DNA of 60,975 bases from Flammeovirga aprica JL-4 (lineage in GTDB: Bacteria > Bacteroidota > Bacteroidia > Cytophagales > Flammeovirgaceae), in contig NZ_JABANE010000056.1 in NCBI RefSeq assembly GCF_012844305.1, positions 1 through 60,975 of the forward strand. The letters run 5' to 3'. Numbering within the stretch: the first letter of the stretch is position 1; each line of letters starts with the position of its first letter. A program made the translations under genes and the position numbers. Below are positions 18,294 to 28,029 of the stretch, piece by piece. Under the pieces are notes generated by a model. That model made no database searches. It was not told where the DNA came from and worked only from the letters and a program-made list of their open reading frames with translations.

Positions 18294-18340
18294 GTTGTGG
18301 TCTAGGAGATGCGATTAAAAACATCTTGGCTAGCCACAAC
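18294..18340 (+). terminator. Stem-loop after the 1508-residue gene
   Basis: GTTGTGGTCTAG (18294-18305) pairs with CTAGCCACAAC (18330-18340), with a nested GATG/CATC stem. There is no T run, so it may act as a partial terminator or a 3'-end stabiliser between the modular protein and the NPCBM gene. Confidence 0.5.
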
Positions 18341-18384
18341 ATGAACCATTTATTCCCATCATCAAATTTTTAAAAATAAAAGAA

Positions 18385-19443
18385 ATGAAATCTATCATTG
18401 TAAAAAGTATACAGTCTCTTGTATTACTATTGACACTTTCTGTGTCATTATCATCAAATCTTTTAGCCAATGATGGCGCCTCTAACAAAGGGAAAGTTTT
18501 CTTGACAAAAGAAATGGCAAGTGCCAAAGAGTCGTATTGGAGAGTCATGAACGACAAGTCAGTTTCAGGAGCAAAACTGATGATTAAAGGTAAATCTTTT
18601 GAAAAAGGATTAGGCGTACACGCAGACTCAAAAATCACTTTTGATGTAACACCTGACTATAAACTTTTCCATGTAGTACCCGGTGCAGATGATGCTCACC
18701 ACGGTACAATAGAAATGAAAATAATGGTAGACGATAAAGAGGTTTACAACAGTGGAAAAATCAATAGCGAACGTCAGAAATCACCAGAATCAGTGACGGT
18801 AGATTTGGCGGGAGTAAAAAAGTTAACACTTGTAGTGGAACAAGCTGAAGATGATAAAGGCGGTGATCACGCAGATTGGGCAGATGCTTATTTTATCACA
18901 GACCCTGAAGCTGTAGCGGCGGCGAATAAGGCTATTGCTGAGAAAGAAGCCGCTGCCAATGCTGTGGCAAATGCAGCGGCTAAAGCCCGTGTTTTGAACA
19001 ACAATAAGATCAAGGTAAAAGAAAAGAAAAAAGTATATGTTTCTAAGTCATTGATGTCATCAAATAAGTCGTATTGGAAAGTAAATGAAAACCAATCAGT
19101 ATCTGGAGCCAAAATTCAGATCAAAGGAAAAACATTTGCAAGAGGTCTTGGAGTGCATGCTAATTCTAGAATCAGCTTTTCAGTAAAACCCGATTATAAA
19201 TATTTTCATGTAGTGCCAGGTGCAGATGATGCTCATACAGGTACAGTATTAATGAAAATTTTGATAGACGGTCAGGAAGTGTATAACAGTGGAAAGATCA
19301 ACAGAGAAAGTCAACCTTCCCCTCAATCCGTTATGATTGACCTGAAAGATGCTCAGAAAGTAACATTGGTAGTAGAGGAAGCAGATGGCGATAAAGGTGG
19401 AGATCACGCGGATTGGGCTGATGCTTATTTTGTCAACAAGTAA
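18385..19443 (+). CDS. Secreted protein with two NPCBM domains
   Basis: A signal peptide (to about residue 28, LLA) is followed by two copies of the NPCBM/NEW2 fold, a carbohydrate-binding domain first known from alpha-galactosidases and related enzymes. Copy 1 covers about residues 35-172 and copy 2 about 220-352. Each has KSFEKGLGVHADSKI-like and GGDHADWADAYF motifs. The linker (about 173-205) is Ala-rich and probably helical. No catalytic, lipobox or T9SS region is seen, so the protein may be periplasmic or secreted. It lies 123 bases after the modular surface protein and before susC. The inferred role is galactose or galactan binding. Confidence 0.88.
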   Translation: MKSIIVKSIQSLVLLLTLSVSLSSNLLANDGASNKGKVFLTKEMASAKESYWRVMNDKSVSGAKLMIKGKSFEKGLGVHADSKITFDVTPDYKLFHVVPGADDAHHGTIEMKIMVDDKEVYNSGKINSERQKSPESVTVDLAGVKKLTLVVEQAEDDKGGDHADWADAYFITDPEAVAAANKAIAEKEAAANAVANAAAKARVLNNNKIKVKEKKKVYVSKSLMSSNKSYWKVNENQSVSGAKIQIKGKTFARGLGVHANSRISFSVKPDYKYFHVVPGADDAHTGTVLMKILIDGQEVYNSGKINRESQPSPQSVMIDLKDAQKVTLVVEEADGDKGGDHADWADAYFVNK

Positions 19444-19556
19444 TTATAGTTCAGTGTAGATTGATTGGTTAGCCAATTAATAATATAACAGGTATAGGAG
19501 GAAATAGAAGTAGTATCATATTTATTAATAATCTTCTATACAAGGTAAATATTTAT

Positions 19557-19592
19557 ATAGGGCAGGTATTTTATACTTGTCCTATTTTTTTA
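19557..19592 (+). terminator. Rho-independent terminator after NPCBM gene
   Basis: ATAGGGCAGGTAT (19557-19569) pairs with ATACTTGTCCTAT (19573-19585), using G-U pairs, and a run of T follows. It separates the NPCBM gene from the susC unit. Confidence 0.78.
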
Positions 19593-19610
19593 TTGTGAAG
19601 GGAATATTTT

Positions 19611-19775
19611 TGAATGAAGTCTGAAGAATGATGAACTATGATTCGTATAGGGATTACCGCTCTCTGTAGAGCCACAATGCCTTGTGGCTTAAGAACCACT
19701 ATAAATACCACTATACGGGCCACAACAAGAACCATTTTCCTTCATTCATCATTCTTAATTCTTCCTTCAAAAACC
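19611..19775. repeat. Composite TTAAGA-type inverted repeat
   Basis: The left arm (TGAATGAAGT, GAAGAATGATGAA) and right arm (TTCATTCATC, ATTCTTAATTCTTCC) are degenerate reverse complements. The middle holds the hairpin GCCACAA/TTGTGGC. The same layout recurs in other gaps of the window. The rest of 19776-20113 is AT-rich with no gene. Confidence 0.55.
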
Positions 19776-20066
19776 TCTTTTCAGTAAGCTAATGAAAGAA
19801 ATGAGAATATGCTTTTACTCTTTTTTTAAAGATGATAAAGTATCAAAAGGATTTGGATTGTTTTTATTTCAGAATTATCCTAAAGCCAATATTCTGAATC
19901 ACTTATATCATAAAAAGGTGTTAAAAATGGAATAAAAATATTTTATTTAAGCGTAAAAAAAAGATAGAAAACATCCTTAATACTATCAAAAAGGCCTATT
20001 TTTTCATTTCCTATATTTCCGCAAAAAAATGTTAAGATCAAGAAAAGAAATCAAAAGTGTAAAACA

Positions 20067-20074
20067 TACATTTG
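20067..20074 (+). promoter_or_regulatory. Possible Bacteroidota -7 box upstream of susC
   Basis: TACATTTG fits the TAnnTTTG -7 consensus of this phylum and lies 40 bases upstream of the susC start codon. No convincing TTG box was found at the expected upstream distance, so this is tentative. Confidence 0.35.
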
Positions 20075-20113
20075 GATTGAATTATTATTTATTACATTTT
20101 AATCTTTATCGAA

Positions 20114-23100
20114 ATGGGAAAAAATACCATTTTATACTTTTTAATCTTTTTACTTCAACTATCGTTTATACGGGTGGCTGAAGCACAAGAAAAGGTGGTA
20201 GTAACGGGTGTGGTAAGTACCACTTCAGGTACAATTCCTGGAGCAACTATTGTAACAAAACGAGATCCAACTTCTGGAACTATTTCTGACATGGATGGGC
20301 AATTTAAGCTAATGGTATTGCCCGATGACATCCTTAAGGTTTCTTTCCTTGGTTATAAAACTGCCGAGGTACCGGTGAAGGGAAGAAATTTAATCAAAAT
20401 TACTTTAAGAGAACAAGCAACAGAGTTGGATGCTGTAATTGTAACAGGTTATGGTAGTACAGCTAAAAAAGAAGACTTAACAGGTTCAATCAGTAGAGTA
20501 GATTCGGAAACTTTAGAAAAGACAAATACCGCTTCATTTGAAACAGCACTTCAAGGTAGAATGGCAGGTGTGCAAGTGACAACAACAGGTGGTCAGCCAG
20601 GTGCATCAGCCGCAGTCAGGATTAGAGGTGTGACTTCTATTGGTGGTAATTCTGCCCCTTTATATGTGATTGATGGAGTGCCATTACAATCGAGTACAGC
20701 CAATGGACTACAACAAGAAGAAGGTGGTGCCATGAGTACCATTGCTGATATTAACCCTAGAGATATTAAATCTATTGAAGTGTTGAAAGATGCTTCCTCA
20801 ACAGCAATTTATGGAGCTTTGGGTTCTAATGGTGTTATTCTGATCACAACACGACAAGGAGAAGAAGGAAAAGCCAAACTGAATGCTTCTGTAACACATT
20901 CAACACATGTGTTGCCCTCTACAATGTATAGAGATGTATTGAGTGCAGCGGATTTTGTATCAATGAGAGAAGAAATTGGTTATAATGATAGATTAAGTGA
21001 TAGTGTGAGAACGGCGATTCAAGAAGGTAAAATTGCTACCGATTGGCAGGACCTTATTTATCAGCAAGGACATACTACGGATGGTAATGTAAGAATTTCG
21101 GGCGGTGCCAAAAAGTTTAATTTTTATACTTCTATGGGACTTTATGATTCGCATGGTATCATTCCCAACTCTGGCTATAACCGTTTTTCATTTAGAGGAA
21201 ATATGAATGCCAACCTCTCGCGTAAATTTAAGATCGGTACAACAATGGTGTTCAGTAGAAGTACATCTAAAGTGGTGAACACAGCAACCAATTTCCAGCA
21301 AGGAAACGGTCAAGGTAGTGTGGTTTTACAAGCTTTGGAAGTTTGGCCTACAAAAGAAGCCAACGGCAGGGATGTGTTAACTCAGAATTTATATGAGATT
21401 AGTGAACAAAATGCCAATTCTCCATTAGTCAACATTCATAATAACATTCAAAACTATTTGGCAAGTACGGTAAGTGGCAATGCTTATGTAAAATATCAGC
21501 CTATAGATAACTTCTCTCTCGAAAGCCGAATCAGTACGAATATTTCACAAAGAGAATCTTCTCATTACCGTAAAAGAGAAGTAAGAGTTGTCAATAATAA
21601 TAACACAGGCTGGGGTAGAAGAAGGTTTAGTTTCACGAGTGTGACCAACTTAAGAAACACCATGCACTACCGAAAAAAGATTGGCGAAATTCAAACAGAC
21701 AATCTACTAGTAGGAGAACTAAGAATGGTGGACAACGACTGGGTACAACAACAAGCCAAAAACTTCCCTTCTGACGAAACACTTTATTATGCAATGGGAA
21801 AAGCCATAGAGCAATACCCGTCTATTGGTGGAAATTCTCAAAGTCAAATGCTTTCAGGTTTAGCTCGATCAGTTATTAGCTATAAAAATAGATATATTCT
21901 TACAGCTTCATTACGTGCAGACGGTGCTTCTCAATTTTCTGAAGGAAATAAGTGGGGCTATTTTCCTGCAGCAGCATTATCATGGAAATTAAACAATGAA
22001 CGTTTTTTGAAAAATGTTGAAAAGCTGGACCTGCTGAAACTGCGTTTAGGTTTTGGTACGAATGGTAGCCCTGCCGGTCAAGTGGGAAGGTCTTTGAATA
22101 ATTATGGAACCGAGCTAGTGGTTTTTGGAAGAAATCAAACACCTTATTTCACTTACGGGGCTGAAGGGTTTACTAATGATGCCTTACGATGGGAAATGAC
22201 CAAAGAGTGGAACTATGGTTTGGATATCGCATTGTATAAATCAAGAGTGACACTGACGGCGGATTACTTCAAAAAAGATACGGATGATTTATTGTTGGAA
22301 ACAGTTATTCCAGCGTATGCAGGTGCATCAAGTGGAACTTCTAAAGGACTTCTGAATATGGGAGCGATCAGAAATGAAGGTATAGAACTTTCTTTAACGA
22401 CGACCAATATTGAAAAGTCGAATTTCACATGGACCACTACTTTTAACTTTACTTCTGTAAAAACAACTTTTACTAAACTCAGAACAGACTCTTTAGCGGC
22501 AGGTTATTCTAATGGATGGACGAACGGCCCTACGCAGCGTCTAGTGGTAGGTGAAGAATTAGGAACTTTCTTTGGGTTGAAAACGGATGGTATCTATCAG
22601 TACAGTGATTTCAGAGAATTCCAAGGGATGACAACGGAAGAAGCGGCCAAAAAGTACCGTGAGGATATTGCGAATACTCCTGGTAATGCTCCTGAATATA
22701 CGCCTTGGAAGGAAGGGGATAAAAATACAGCACTTTTTCCTGGGCAGAGAAAATACTTGGATCTTAATAAAGACGGTGTAATTAATGAGGAAGACAAAGT
22801 GATGATAGGTAGAGCACAACCTGATTTTACATGGTCTTTCAATAGTAAACTGACCTATAAAAGGCTTGAACTAACGGTGTATATCTATGGAGAGCATGGA
22901 AAAGATATTGCCAATATGAACAACTGGACCTTAGGCTTCCTGAATGGTAATAACAATACTTTGCAGTCTATTTATGATAAAAGATGGACACCAGAAAATC
23001 CTAACAATCTTCATCATATAGCAAGAAAAGGCAACAATAACAGAAGCATACTTTTCAGTGATAATCTTATTGAAGATGCATCATTTATTCGACTGCAAAG

Positions 23101-23305
23101 AGTGGATTTGCGTTACCGTTTTGATTTCAATAAGGTAAAAGGAAGTCTGACGCTAGCAGTAGATAATCTTTACACATGGACCAATTATTCGGGTTACAAC
23201 CCAGATGTGTCATTGGGTGGTAATCACTCTTTAAAGATGGGGCATGACTACGGTATTTACCCATTGCCTACATCATATAATGTTGGTTTAAACTTAAATT
23301 TCTAA
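20114..23305 (+). CDS. SusC/RagA-type TonB-dependent outer-membrane transporter
   Basis: This 1063-residue protein imports oligosaccharides through the outer membrane with energy from TonB. It has a signal peptide (to about residue 24), a carboxypeptidase D regulatory-like domain (about 29-110, with GVVSTTSGTIPGATI), the TonB-box region around VIVTGYGS, and the plug signatures RGVTSIGGNSAPLYVIDGVPL and SIEVLKDASSTAIYGALGSNG. The beta-barrel follows to a C-terminal Phe (LNLNF), typical for the family. It is followed after four bases by susD, forming the usual pair. A TAnnTTTG-like box lies about 40 bases upstream. Expression is probably controlled by one of the hybrid regulators downstream. 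Confidence 0.97.
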   Translation: MGKNTILYFLIFLLQLSFIRVAEAQEKVVVTGVVSTTSGTIPGATIVTKRDPTSGTISDMDGQFKLMVLPDDILKVSFLGYKTAEVPVKGRNLIKITLREQATELDAVIVTGYGSTAKKEDLTGSISRVDSETLEKTNTASFETALQGRMAGVQVTTTGGQPGASAAVRIRGVTSIGGNSAPLYVIDGVPLQSSTANGLQQEEGGAMSTIADINPRDIKSIEVLKDASSTAIYGALGSNGVILITTRQGEEGKAKLNASVTHSTHVLPSTMYRDVLSAADFVSMREEIGYNDRLSDSVRTAIQEGKIATDWQDLIYQQGHTTDGNVRISGGAKKFNFYTSMGLYDSHGIIPNSGYNRFSFRGNMNANLSRKFKIGTTMVFSRSTSKVVNTATNFQQGNGQGSVVLQALEVWPTKEANGRDVLTQNLYEISEQNANSPLVNIHNNIQNYLASTVSGNAYVKYQPIDNFSLESRISTNISQRESSHYRKREVRVVNNNNTGWGRRRFSFTSVTNLRNTMHYRKKIGEIQTDNLLVGELRMVDNDWVQQQAKNFPSDETLYYAMGKAIEQYPSIGGNSQSQMLSGLARSVISYKNRYILTASLRADGASQFSEGNKWGYFPAAALSWKLNNERFLKNVEKLDLLKLRLGFGTNGSPAGQVGRSLNNYGTELVVFGRNQTPYFTYGAEGFTNDALRWEMTKEWNYGLDIALYKSRVTLTADYFKKDTDDLLLETVIPAYAGASSGTSKGLLNMGAIRNEGIELSLTTTNIEKSNFTWTTTFNFTSVKTTFTKLRTDSLAAGYSNGWTNGPTQRLVVGEELGTFFGLKTDGIYQYSDFREFQGMTTEEAAKKYREDIANTPGNAPEYTPWKEGDKNTALFPGQRKYLDLNKDGVINEEDKVMIGRAQPDFTWSFNSKLTYKRLELTVYIYGEHGKDIANMNNWTLGFLNGNNNTLQSIYDKRWTPENPNNLHHIARKGNNNRSILFSDNLIEDASFIRLQRVDLRYRFDFNKVKGSLTLAVDNLYTWTNYSGYNPDVSLGGNHSLKMGHDYGIYPLPTSYNVGLNLNF

Positions 23306-23309
23306 TCTG

Positions 23310-25040
23310 ATGAGACTACATATCCTCAAGAAATATATTACAGTAGGTGCGCTTTGTTTAATGACATTAGCAGGATGTCGAGATTTTTTGGAAGAAGAAA
23401 CAAAAGGCTTACTCAGCGAAGAACAAATACCTCAAAATTTAGAAGGTGCTCAAGCCTTAGCTTTTGCTCCTTATCAGATTTGGGTAGAAGGAGCTACACT
23501 TTATGGGCGTTGGTTACACCTTTGGGAATTAGGTACTGATGACATGTCAGCCACTTCTTCCCGCAAACCCGATGGAATGATTGCTGATCACGTAAGACGT
23601 CAGGTCAACCCCAATGATGCCCGTATTTATGGTGATATTTGGGTACCACTTTGGAAAGGAATTGAAGATTGTAACAAGGCGATTGAATTGATTCAGAAAA
23701 TAGAACCTGTAGAGATTGATACCACAGGAATTGAGCCTCATCAGATCAATCAGTATAAACAGATTGAAGCGACATTGATCACTGAAGAGAGAAAGAAAGC
23801 ACTGATAGGTGAGGTGAGAACCATGAGAGCGTTGAACTATTATTACCTTGTGAGAATGTGGGGAGATGTGCCATTTGTGACTAAATCTCAAAACAAATTC
23901 AGTGAAATGGAAATGCAACCAAGAGTGGATGTAGACAGTATTTATTCAACATTGATTGAGGAGGATTTGAAATATGCCATCTCAGTACTGCCAGAAACTT
24001 ATCCTGATAATTTCAGAGGAAGGATGACCAAATCTTCAGCTAATGTGATCTTGGCAGATGTTTATCTTACAAGAGCGAGCTGGAGAAAAACAGCTGCCGG
24101 ACCATTGGTTAAAGGAGATCCTGTATATTATGATTCTGCCATGAAATATTCTTTAGATGTGATTGAAAATACAGCAGGTTTCCGTCTTGAAGAACAGGAG
24201 ATGATCATTGATGGAGATACAGTTCCTGCATACGGTATACCGTGGGTAATGCCGTTTTCAAATGAATCTTTGGTGGAGTTTGGTAGTAAAGCGGGTATTT
24301 TAGGAGAAGCGATTCCACTTACTGAATATGCATCATCTAATCATAAAACAGATGCTTTCTGGAGAGGTAAAGCACAAGGACAGAACATGAGAGGAGGTTC
24401 GGGTTGGTATATGCCTACGCCAGACTTATTCTTATCTTTTGAACCGGGTGATTTAAGAAGAAAGTGGGGAATGCTCACGAAGTCAAAAATGTATGATGGA
24501 GGCATGGGTTATTCAGCACCAATGTTTCACAAGATGGTTTCTCCTAACCGATATAAAAGACGTCAGACAGAATCAGGTTATACTTCCAATGATGATGACT
24601 TGCATTTTGTAATGTACCGAGTGGCAGATGCAATGCTAATCTATGCAGAAGCTGCCAACGAAGTTTATGGTGGGCCGACCGGAATGGCTTATGAGCAAAT
24701 CAATAGACTGAGAAGCAGAGCGGGATTGCCAGATCTTTATCCTAATAAATCACAGAATGAGTTTAGAGCATCAGTATGGGAAGAAAGAAGAGCTGAACTA
24801 CACGGAGAGTGCAAGCGTAAGTTTGATTTAGTACGTACAAACCGCTTGAAACAGAAAGCAGGAAATAGAGAAAACTTCTATTATACGAATTCCAATCCTG
24901 ATCTAGAGGCAGAATTAGGAACTAGTGTTTACAGCACAACACAAGATCCTGTGGTCTACCCTGAGCACGAATACTTGTGGCCAATATCACTCAATGAGCT
25001 GAGTATTCATCCTCATTGGACTCAAAACAGTGGTTATTAA
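23310..25040 (+). CDS. SusD/RagB-type glycan-binding lipoprotein
   Basis: This 576-residue lipoprotein (lipobox LAGC, Cys23) partners SusC as the lid that captures glycan at the cell surface. Visible family features are the N-terminal region after the lipobox (RDFLEEETKG), ALNYYYLVRMWGDVPFV (about 172-188), and the C-terminal VWEERRAELHGECKRKFDLVR motif. It starts four bases after the SusC stop, so the two are certainly in one operon, and the next lipoprotein follows after 19 bases. Sugar specificity cannot be read from the sequence. Confidence 0.97.
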   Translation: MRLHILKKYITVGALCLMTLAGCRDFLEEETKGLLSEEQIPQNLEGAQALAFAPYQIWVEGATLYGRWLHLWELGTDDMSATSSRKPDGMIADHVRRQVNPNDARIYGDIWVPLWKGIEDCNKAIELIQKIEPVEIDTTGIEPHQINQYKQIEATLITEERKKALIGEVRTMRALNYYYLVRMWGDVPFVTKSQNKFSEMEMQPRVDVDSIYSTLIEEDLKYAISVLPETYPDNFRGRMTKSSANVILADVYLTRASWRKTAAGPLVKGDPVYYDSAMKYSLDVIENTAGFRLEEQEMIIDGDTVPAYGIPWVMPFSNESLVEFGSKAGILGEAIPLTEYASSNHKTDAFWRGKAQGQNMRGGSGWYMPTPDLFLSFEPGDLRRKWGMLTKSKMYDGGMGYSAPMFHKMVSPNRYKRRQTESGYTSNDDDLHFVMYRVADAMLIYAEAANEVYGGPTGMAYEQINRLRSRAGLPDLYPNKSQNEFRASVWEERRAELHGECKRKFDLVRTNRLKQKAGNRENFYYTNSNPDLEAELGTSVYSTTQDPVVYPEHEYLWPISLNELSIHPHWTQNSGY

Positions 25041-25059
25041 TCAAAAATGATGTATTAAG

Positions 25060-26772
25060 ATGAAACATATTAATCTATTTAAATATATATCCTTATTGTT
25101 CTTTGTGTCGTTGATAATTGGTTGTCAAGATACTGAAGAGAAGGACCAAATTCCTCCTTATCAAGGTGAAGAGGAATTAAGAATTAGCCCCTGGCAGTTA
25201 CCCTTTCCCTTAAGACAAGGTGATTCACTTACATTTATGGCGTATTCTAAAGTACATGATGAAGTGATGGATGGGGTTTCATGGAGAGTGCTCAATCACC
25301 CTGAAGTTTTGAGTATAGATGATAAGACAGGGGAAGTAATAGGCTTGCAAGAGGGTTACGCTACTGTGGTGGCAACGAATGAGATCACAAGTCAAGCAGA
25401 CACATCTTATGTAGTTGTTGCACAAGACCGTACACCCGTTGTTACAGTGAGCCGAGTTTTGATCAAAGTAGATGAAGACACTGAAGTGGAGAACATCGGT
25501 GTTCCATTAGGCAGAACTACACAAATTGGTGCATTGACAGTACCTTATGATATTGCGTATATGGGACTGATCCGATACTATTCAGAAGACCCTTCTATTG
25601 CAACAGTAGATCAATCGGGAAAAATTTCAGGAAAAAAACTAGGCACCACTTTTATTGGGGTTGAAACCTTAAATGAAGATGGTGACAGAATTTCAGATAT
25701 TCTGATTGTGGAGGTAACGAACCCTGTTCCATTGACAAGCATTACTGTTAAAGATGATCCTATCATTATGTTCAAGGACATCACAGCCGTTCCGGAAGTT
25801 TCTTATTTACCAGAAAACGGATCAGAGATTGATTTCCTTTATTTCAGTACCGATAAAGAAGTATTGGATGTAGTGGAAGAAAAGACCTTATTGAAACCTT
25901 TAAAAGCAGGAGAGACCTCTTTATTTATTTCAAATGGAAAGATCTCTGCGGGACCATTTAATGTAAAAGTGATAGAACTGCAAGGACTCAGCATACGCTC
26001 TAAAACAGGAGGCAACTTTATGAAGAAAAGCGGTCAATATCTTGATTTGGAATGTACAACACTTGACGGAAGCAGTGTAATTCCAAACAAAAACTTAGAG
26101 TGGACATCATCAGACGAAAGTGTGCTGGTAGTGGATGAAAACGGAATCGTAAGATCAGTAACAGGAGATGGTACTGCTACAGTGACGGTAAGAACAATTG
26201 TAGGGGAAGAACATATTGCTCATTTTGAAATTAAAGTACAGTCAGAAATTCATTATTTCAGTGTCGATAACCCAGACAATATCAATATACCGAAAGAAGA
26301 CGGTATCATTCATGGTGGTAACCTGCAACAAGAAGTTGTAGTGGGAGAAAATGCCTCTGGTGAGCAAAGTAAGTTATTGAAACTGACACGTAAAAAACAT
26401 CAATGGGCAGATATTAATATCAAGCTTGAAAAAGAAATTGACCTACGTTACAACGGTCTGTTTTCAGTATGGGTAAAAGTGGAAGATCCAGGAAGAGAGG
26501 TGACGTACAAAAACCTTGAAATGAGAATGTCGCAGGCTGGTGAGAATCCAAGAATGTTAAGACAAGAAATCAGAGTAGATCCTGAGAAATACGGACAATG
26601 GGTAAGATATGTCTTTGATTTCTCTGGTGTAGAAGATCCTGATGACCGTGTGTATACCAATGTAATCATTCACTTCGCCTATAATGATTTGGATTACAAC
26701 AATGAAGCAACAACTTCTGAAGGGATGGTCTTCTATGTAGATAAAATTACAGGTCCTCATTTGAGAGATTGA
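25060..26772 (+). CDS. Surface glycan-binding lipoprotein (SusE/F-position) with Ig-like domains
   Basis: This lipoprotein (LIIGC, Cys22; 570 residues) occupies the SusE/F place directly after susD (19-base gap). Four Ig-like (BIG2-type) domains cover about residues 40-395; BIG2-like phrases include VIGLQEGYATVVATN and SATVTVRT-type strands. The last about 170 residues are the same jelly-roll-like module found in the two giant modular proteins and the 444-residue protein, ending YVDKITGPHL. It probably binds glycan outside the cell, with the Ig domains acting as a stalk. No catalytic motif is seen. Confidence 0.88.
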   Translation: MKHINLFKYISLLFFVSLIIGCQDTEEKDQIPPYQGEEELRISPWQLPFPLRQGDSLTFMAYSKVHDEVMDGVSWRVLNHPEVLSIDDKTGEVIGLQEGYATVVATNEITSQADTSYVVVAQDRTPVVTVSRVLIKVDEDTEVENIGVPLGRTTQIGALTVPYDIAYMGLIRYYSEDPSIATVDQSGKISGKKLGTTFIGVETLNEDGDRISDILIVEVTNPVPLTSITVKDDPIIMFKDITAVPEVSYLPENGSEIDFLYFSTDKEVLDVVEEKTLLKPLKAGETSLFISNGKISAGPFNVKVIELQGLSIRSKTGGNFMKKSGQYLDLECTTLDGSSVIPNKNLEWTSSDESVLVVDENGIVRSVTGDGTATVTVRTIVGEEHIAHFEIKVQSEIHYFSVDNPDNINIPKEDGIIHGGNLQQEVVVGENASGEQSKLLKLTRKKHQWADINIKLEKEIDLRYNGLFSVWVKVEDPGREVTYKNLEMRMSQAGENPRMLRQEIRVDPEKYGQWVRYVFDFSGVEDPDDRVYTNVIIHFAYNDLDYNNEATTSEGMVFYVDKITGPHLRD

Positions 26773-26780
26773 TCTAGGAG

Positions 26781-26920
26781 GGTTAAGAGTTAAGAATTAA
26801 GAGGGAAGAAAAATGGTTCGTGTTGTGATTCATAATAAGGTTTTACAATAATTATTGGATCTCAACATTGACCACCTTCCTTCTTAACTCTTCCCTCTTC
26901 CCTACTCTCCCTTCCCACAA
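26781..26920. repeat. Composite TTAAGA-type inverted repeat
   Basis: The left arm (GGTTAAGAGTTAAGAATTAA, GAGGGAAGAA) and right arm (TTCTTAACTCTTCCCTCTTC) are degenerate reverse complements about 100 bases apart. The left arm is followed by ATGGTTCGTGTTGTG, whose complement occurs inside sister elements. It separates the susCD operon from the A1 gene. Confidence 0.65.
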
Positions 26921-26948
26921 AAAAACATCGTCATAATAACAAAACAAT

Positions 26949-27977
26949 ATGAATCATTGTGATAGCTTCTTTATAAGAAATGCTTTCCATCGTATAGTAT
27001 TTACAAGTATCATTTTTCTTTTCTCTATTACCGTTGAAGCAGTACATTGCACAACAGCCAACTCGATTTTTTCTTCAGAAGAATGGAATAATGCATTGAA
27101 TTGGGAAGGTAGAAGAATCCCTGCAAGTGGCGACCATATTTCCATAGCACATGATGTAATTATTGCTTTTACTACCACTGAGTTTAGCAGTGTAACGGTA
27201 GAAAATGGAGCAAGTTTATCAGTAGCTACCAAAGGAAATTTGACGCTGAATACACAAAATGGAATTTTGACCGTAAATGGAACAGGGGCTTTTACTATTT
27301 CTGGCGGATTATTTACAAATGAAGTGCTTTTAAAAGGAAGTGGTACTTCTACAATCAGTACACCGAAAATCATTATCGTAAAGCATAATTTTAGTGTGTC
27401 AGAAGAGGCGGTTTTGACCATCACAGGAATCATTGCCAATACCAATTTTGAAGTAAAAGAAAATGCAAATGTCACTTTCACAGAAGGAGGAAATCTTTTT
27501 GAAAATGAAATCCTTCTTATTCAAGATCAAGCACAAGTAGCTTTTGCTGAAGGTTCAATTGATACTAAAAAAGTAACGCTAGAAAATGAAGGAAAGCTTT
27601 TGAGAAATGCGATGGCTGAAATTATTGAAGTGGGTCAACTTTCTATACATGGAAATTCATCTTTTATCGTCAAAAGATCAGAGAAAGACCCTGAAGAAAT
27701 TATATCTTCGATACCTTTATTAGACAAAGATATCAGTTTTAAAGTATATCCAATTCCGGCATTAAATCACATCTATATAGAAAGTGAAAATGCAATGGAT
27801 TTAAAGGAATGTGACTTTGAGATTTTTGATGAAGTGGGCCGTAAATATCCTCTATTTGATAAAAGCTATCAAACGGAACGTTGGCAACTTGCAGTTCATC
27901 ATTTACAGAAGGGTTTGTATATTCTTAAAATTTCAAATCAGAATTTAGTGAAAGTTGAAAGAATACTGATTCAATAA
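26949..27977 (+). CDS. Secreted beta-solenoid protein with T9SS domain (A1)
   Basis: The 342-residue product has a signal-anchor-like N-terminus, then a domain opening SSEEWNNALNWEGRRIPASGDH that matches the 'W-x-x-x-x-NW-x-G-x-x-P-x-x-GD' start of beta-solenoid surface proteins (about 35-230). The C-terminal about 80 residues are a T9SS sorting domain (FKVYPIPALNH to LQKGLYILKI). It is a paralogue of the 32660 gene (A2), which has the same layout but is shorter. Together with the two B genes between them it forms an A-B-B-A cassette. I do not recognise a named family. A surface adhesive or scaffold role is a guess. Confidence 0.82.
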   Translation: MNHCDSFFIRNAFHRIVFTSIIFLFSITVEAVHCTTANSIFSSEEWNNALNWEGRRIPASGDHISIAHDVIIAFTTTEFSSVTVENGASLSVATKGNLTLNTQNGILTVNGTGAFTISGGLFTNEVLLKGSGTSTISTPKIIIVKHNFSVSEEAVLTITGIIANTNFEVKENANVTFTEGGNLFENEILLIQDQAQVAFAEGSIDTKKVTLENEGKLLRNAMAEIIEVGQLSIHGNSSFIVKRSEKDPEEIISSIPLLDKDISFKVYPIPALNHIYIESENAMDLKECDFEIFDEVGRKYPLFDKSYQTERWQLAVHHLQKGLYILKISNQNLVKVERILIQ

Positions 27978-28029
27978 AAACAAACATTAGAAAGCATCAA
28001 CTTAAACACAACACATCAATAACAATTTC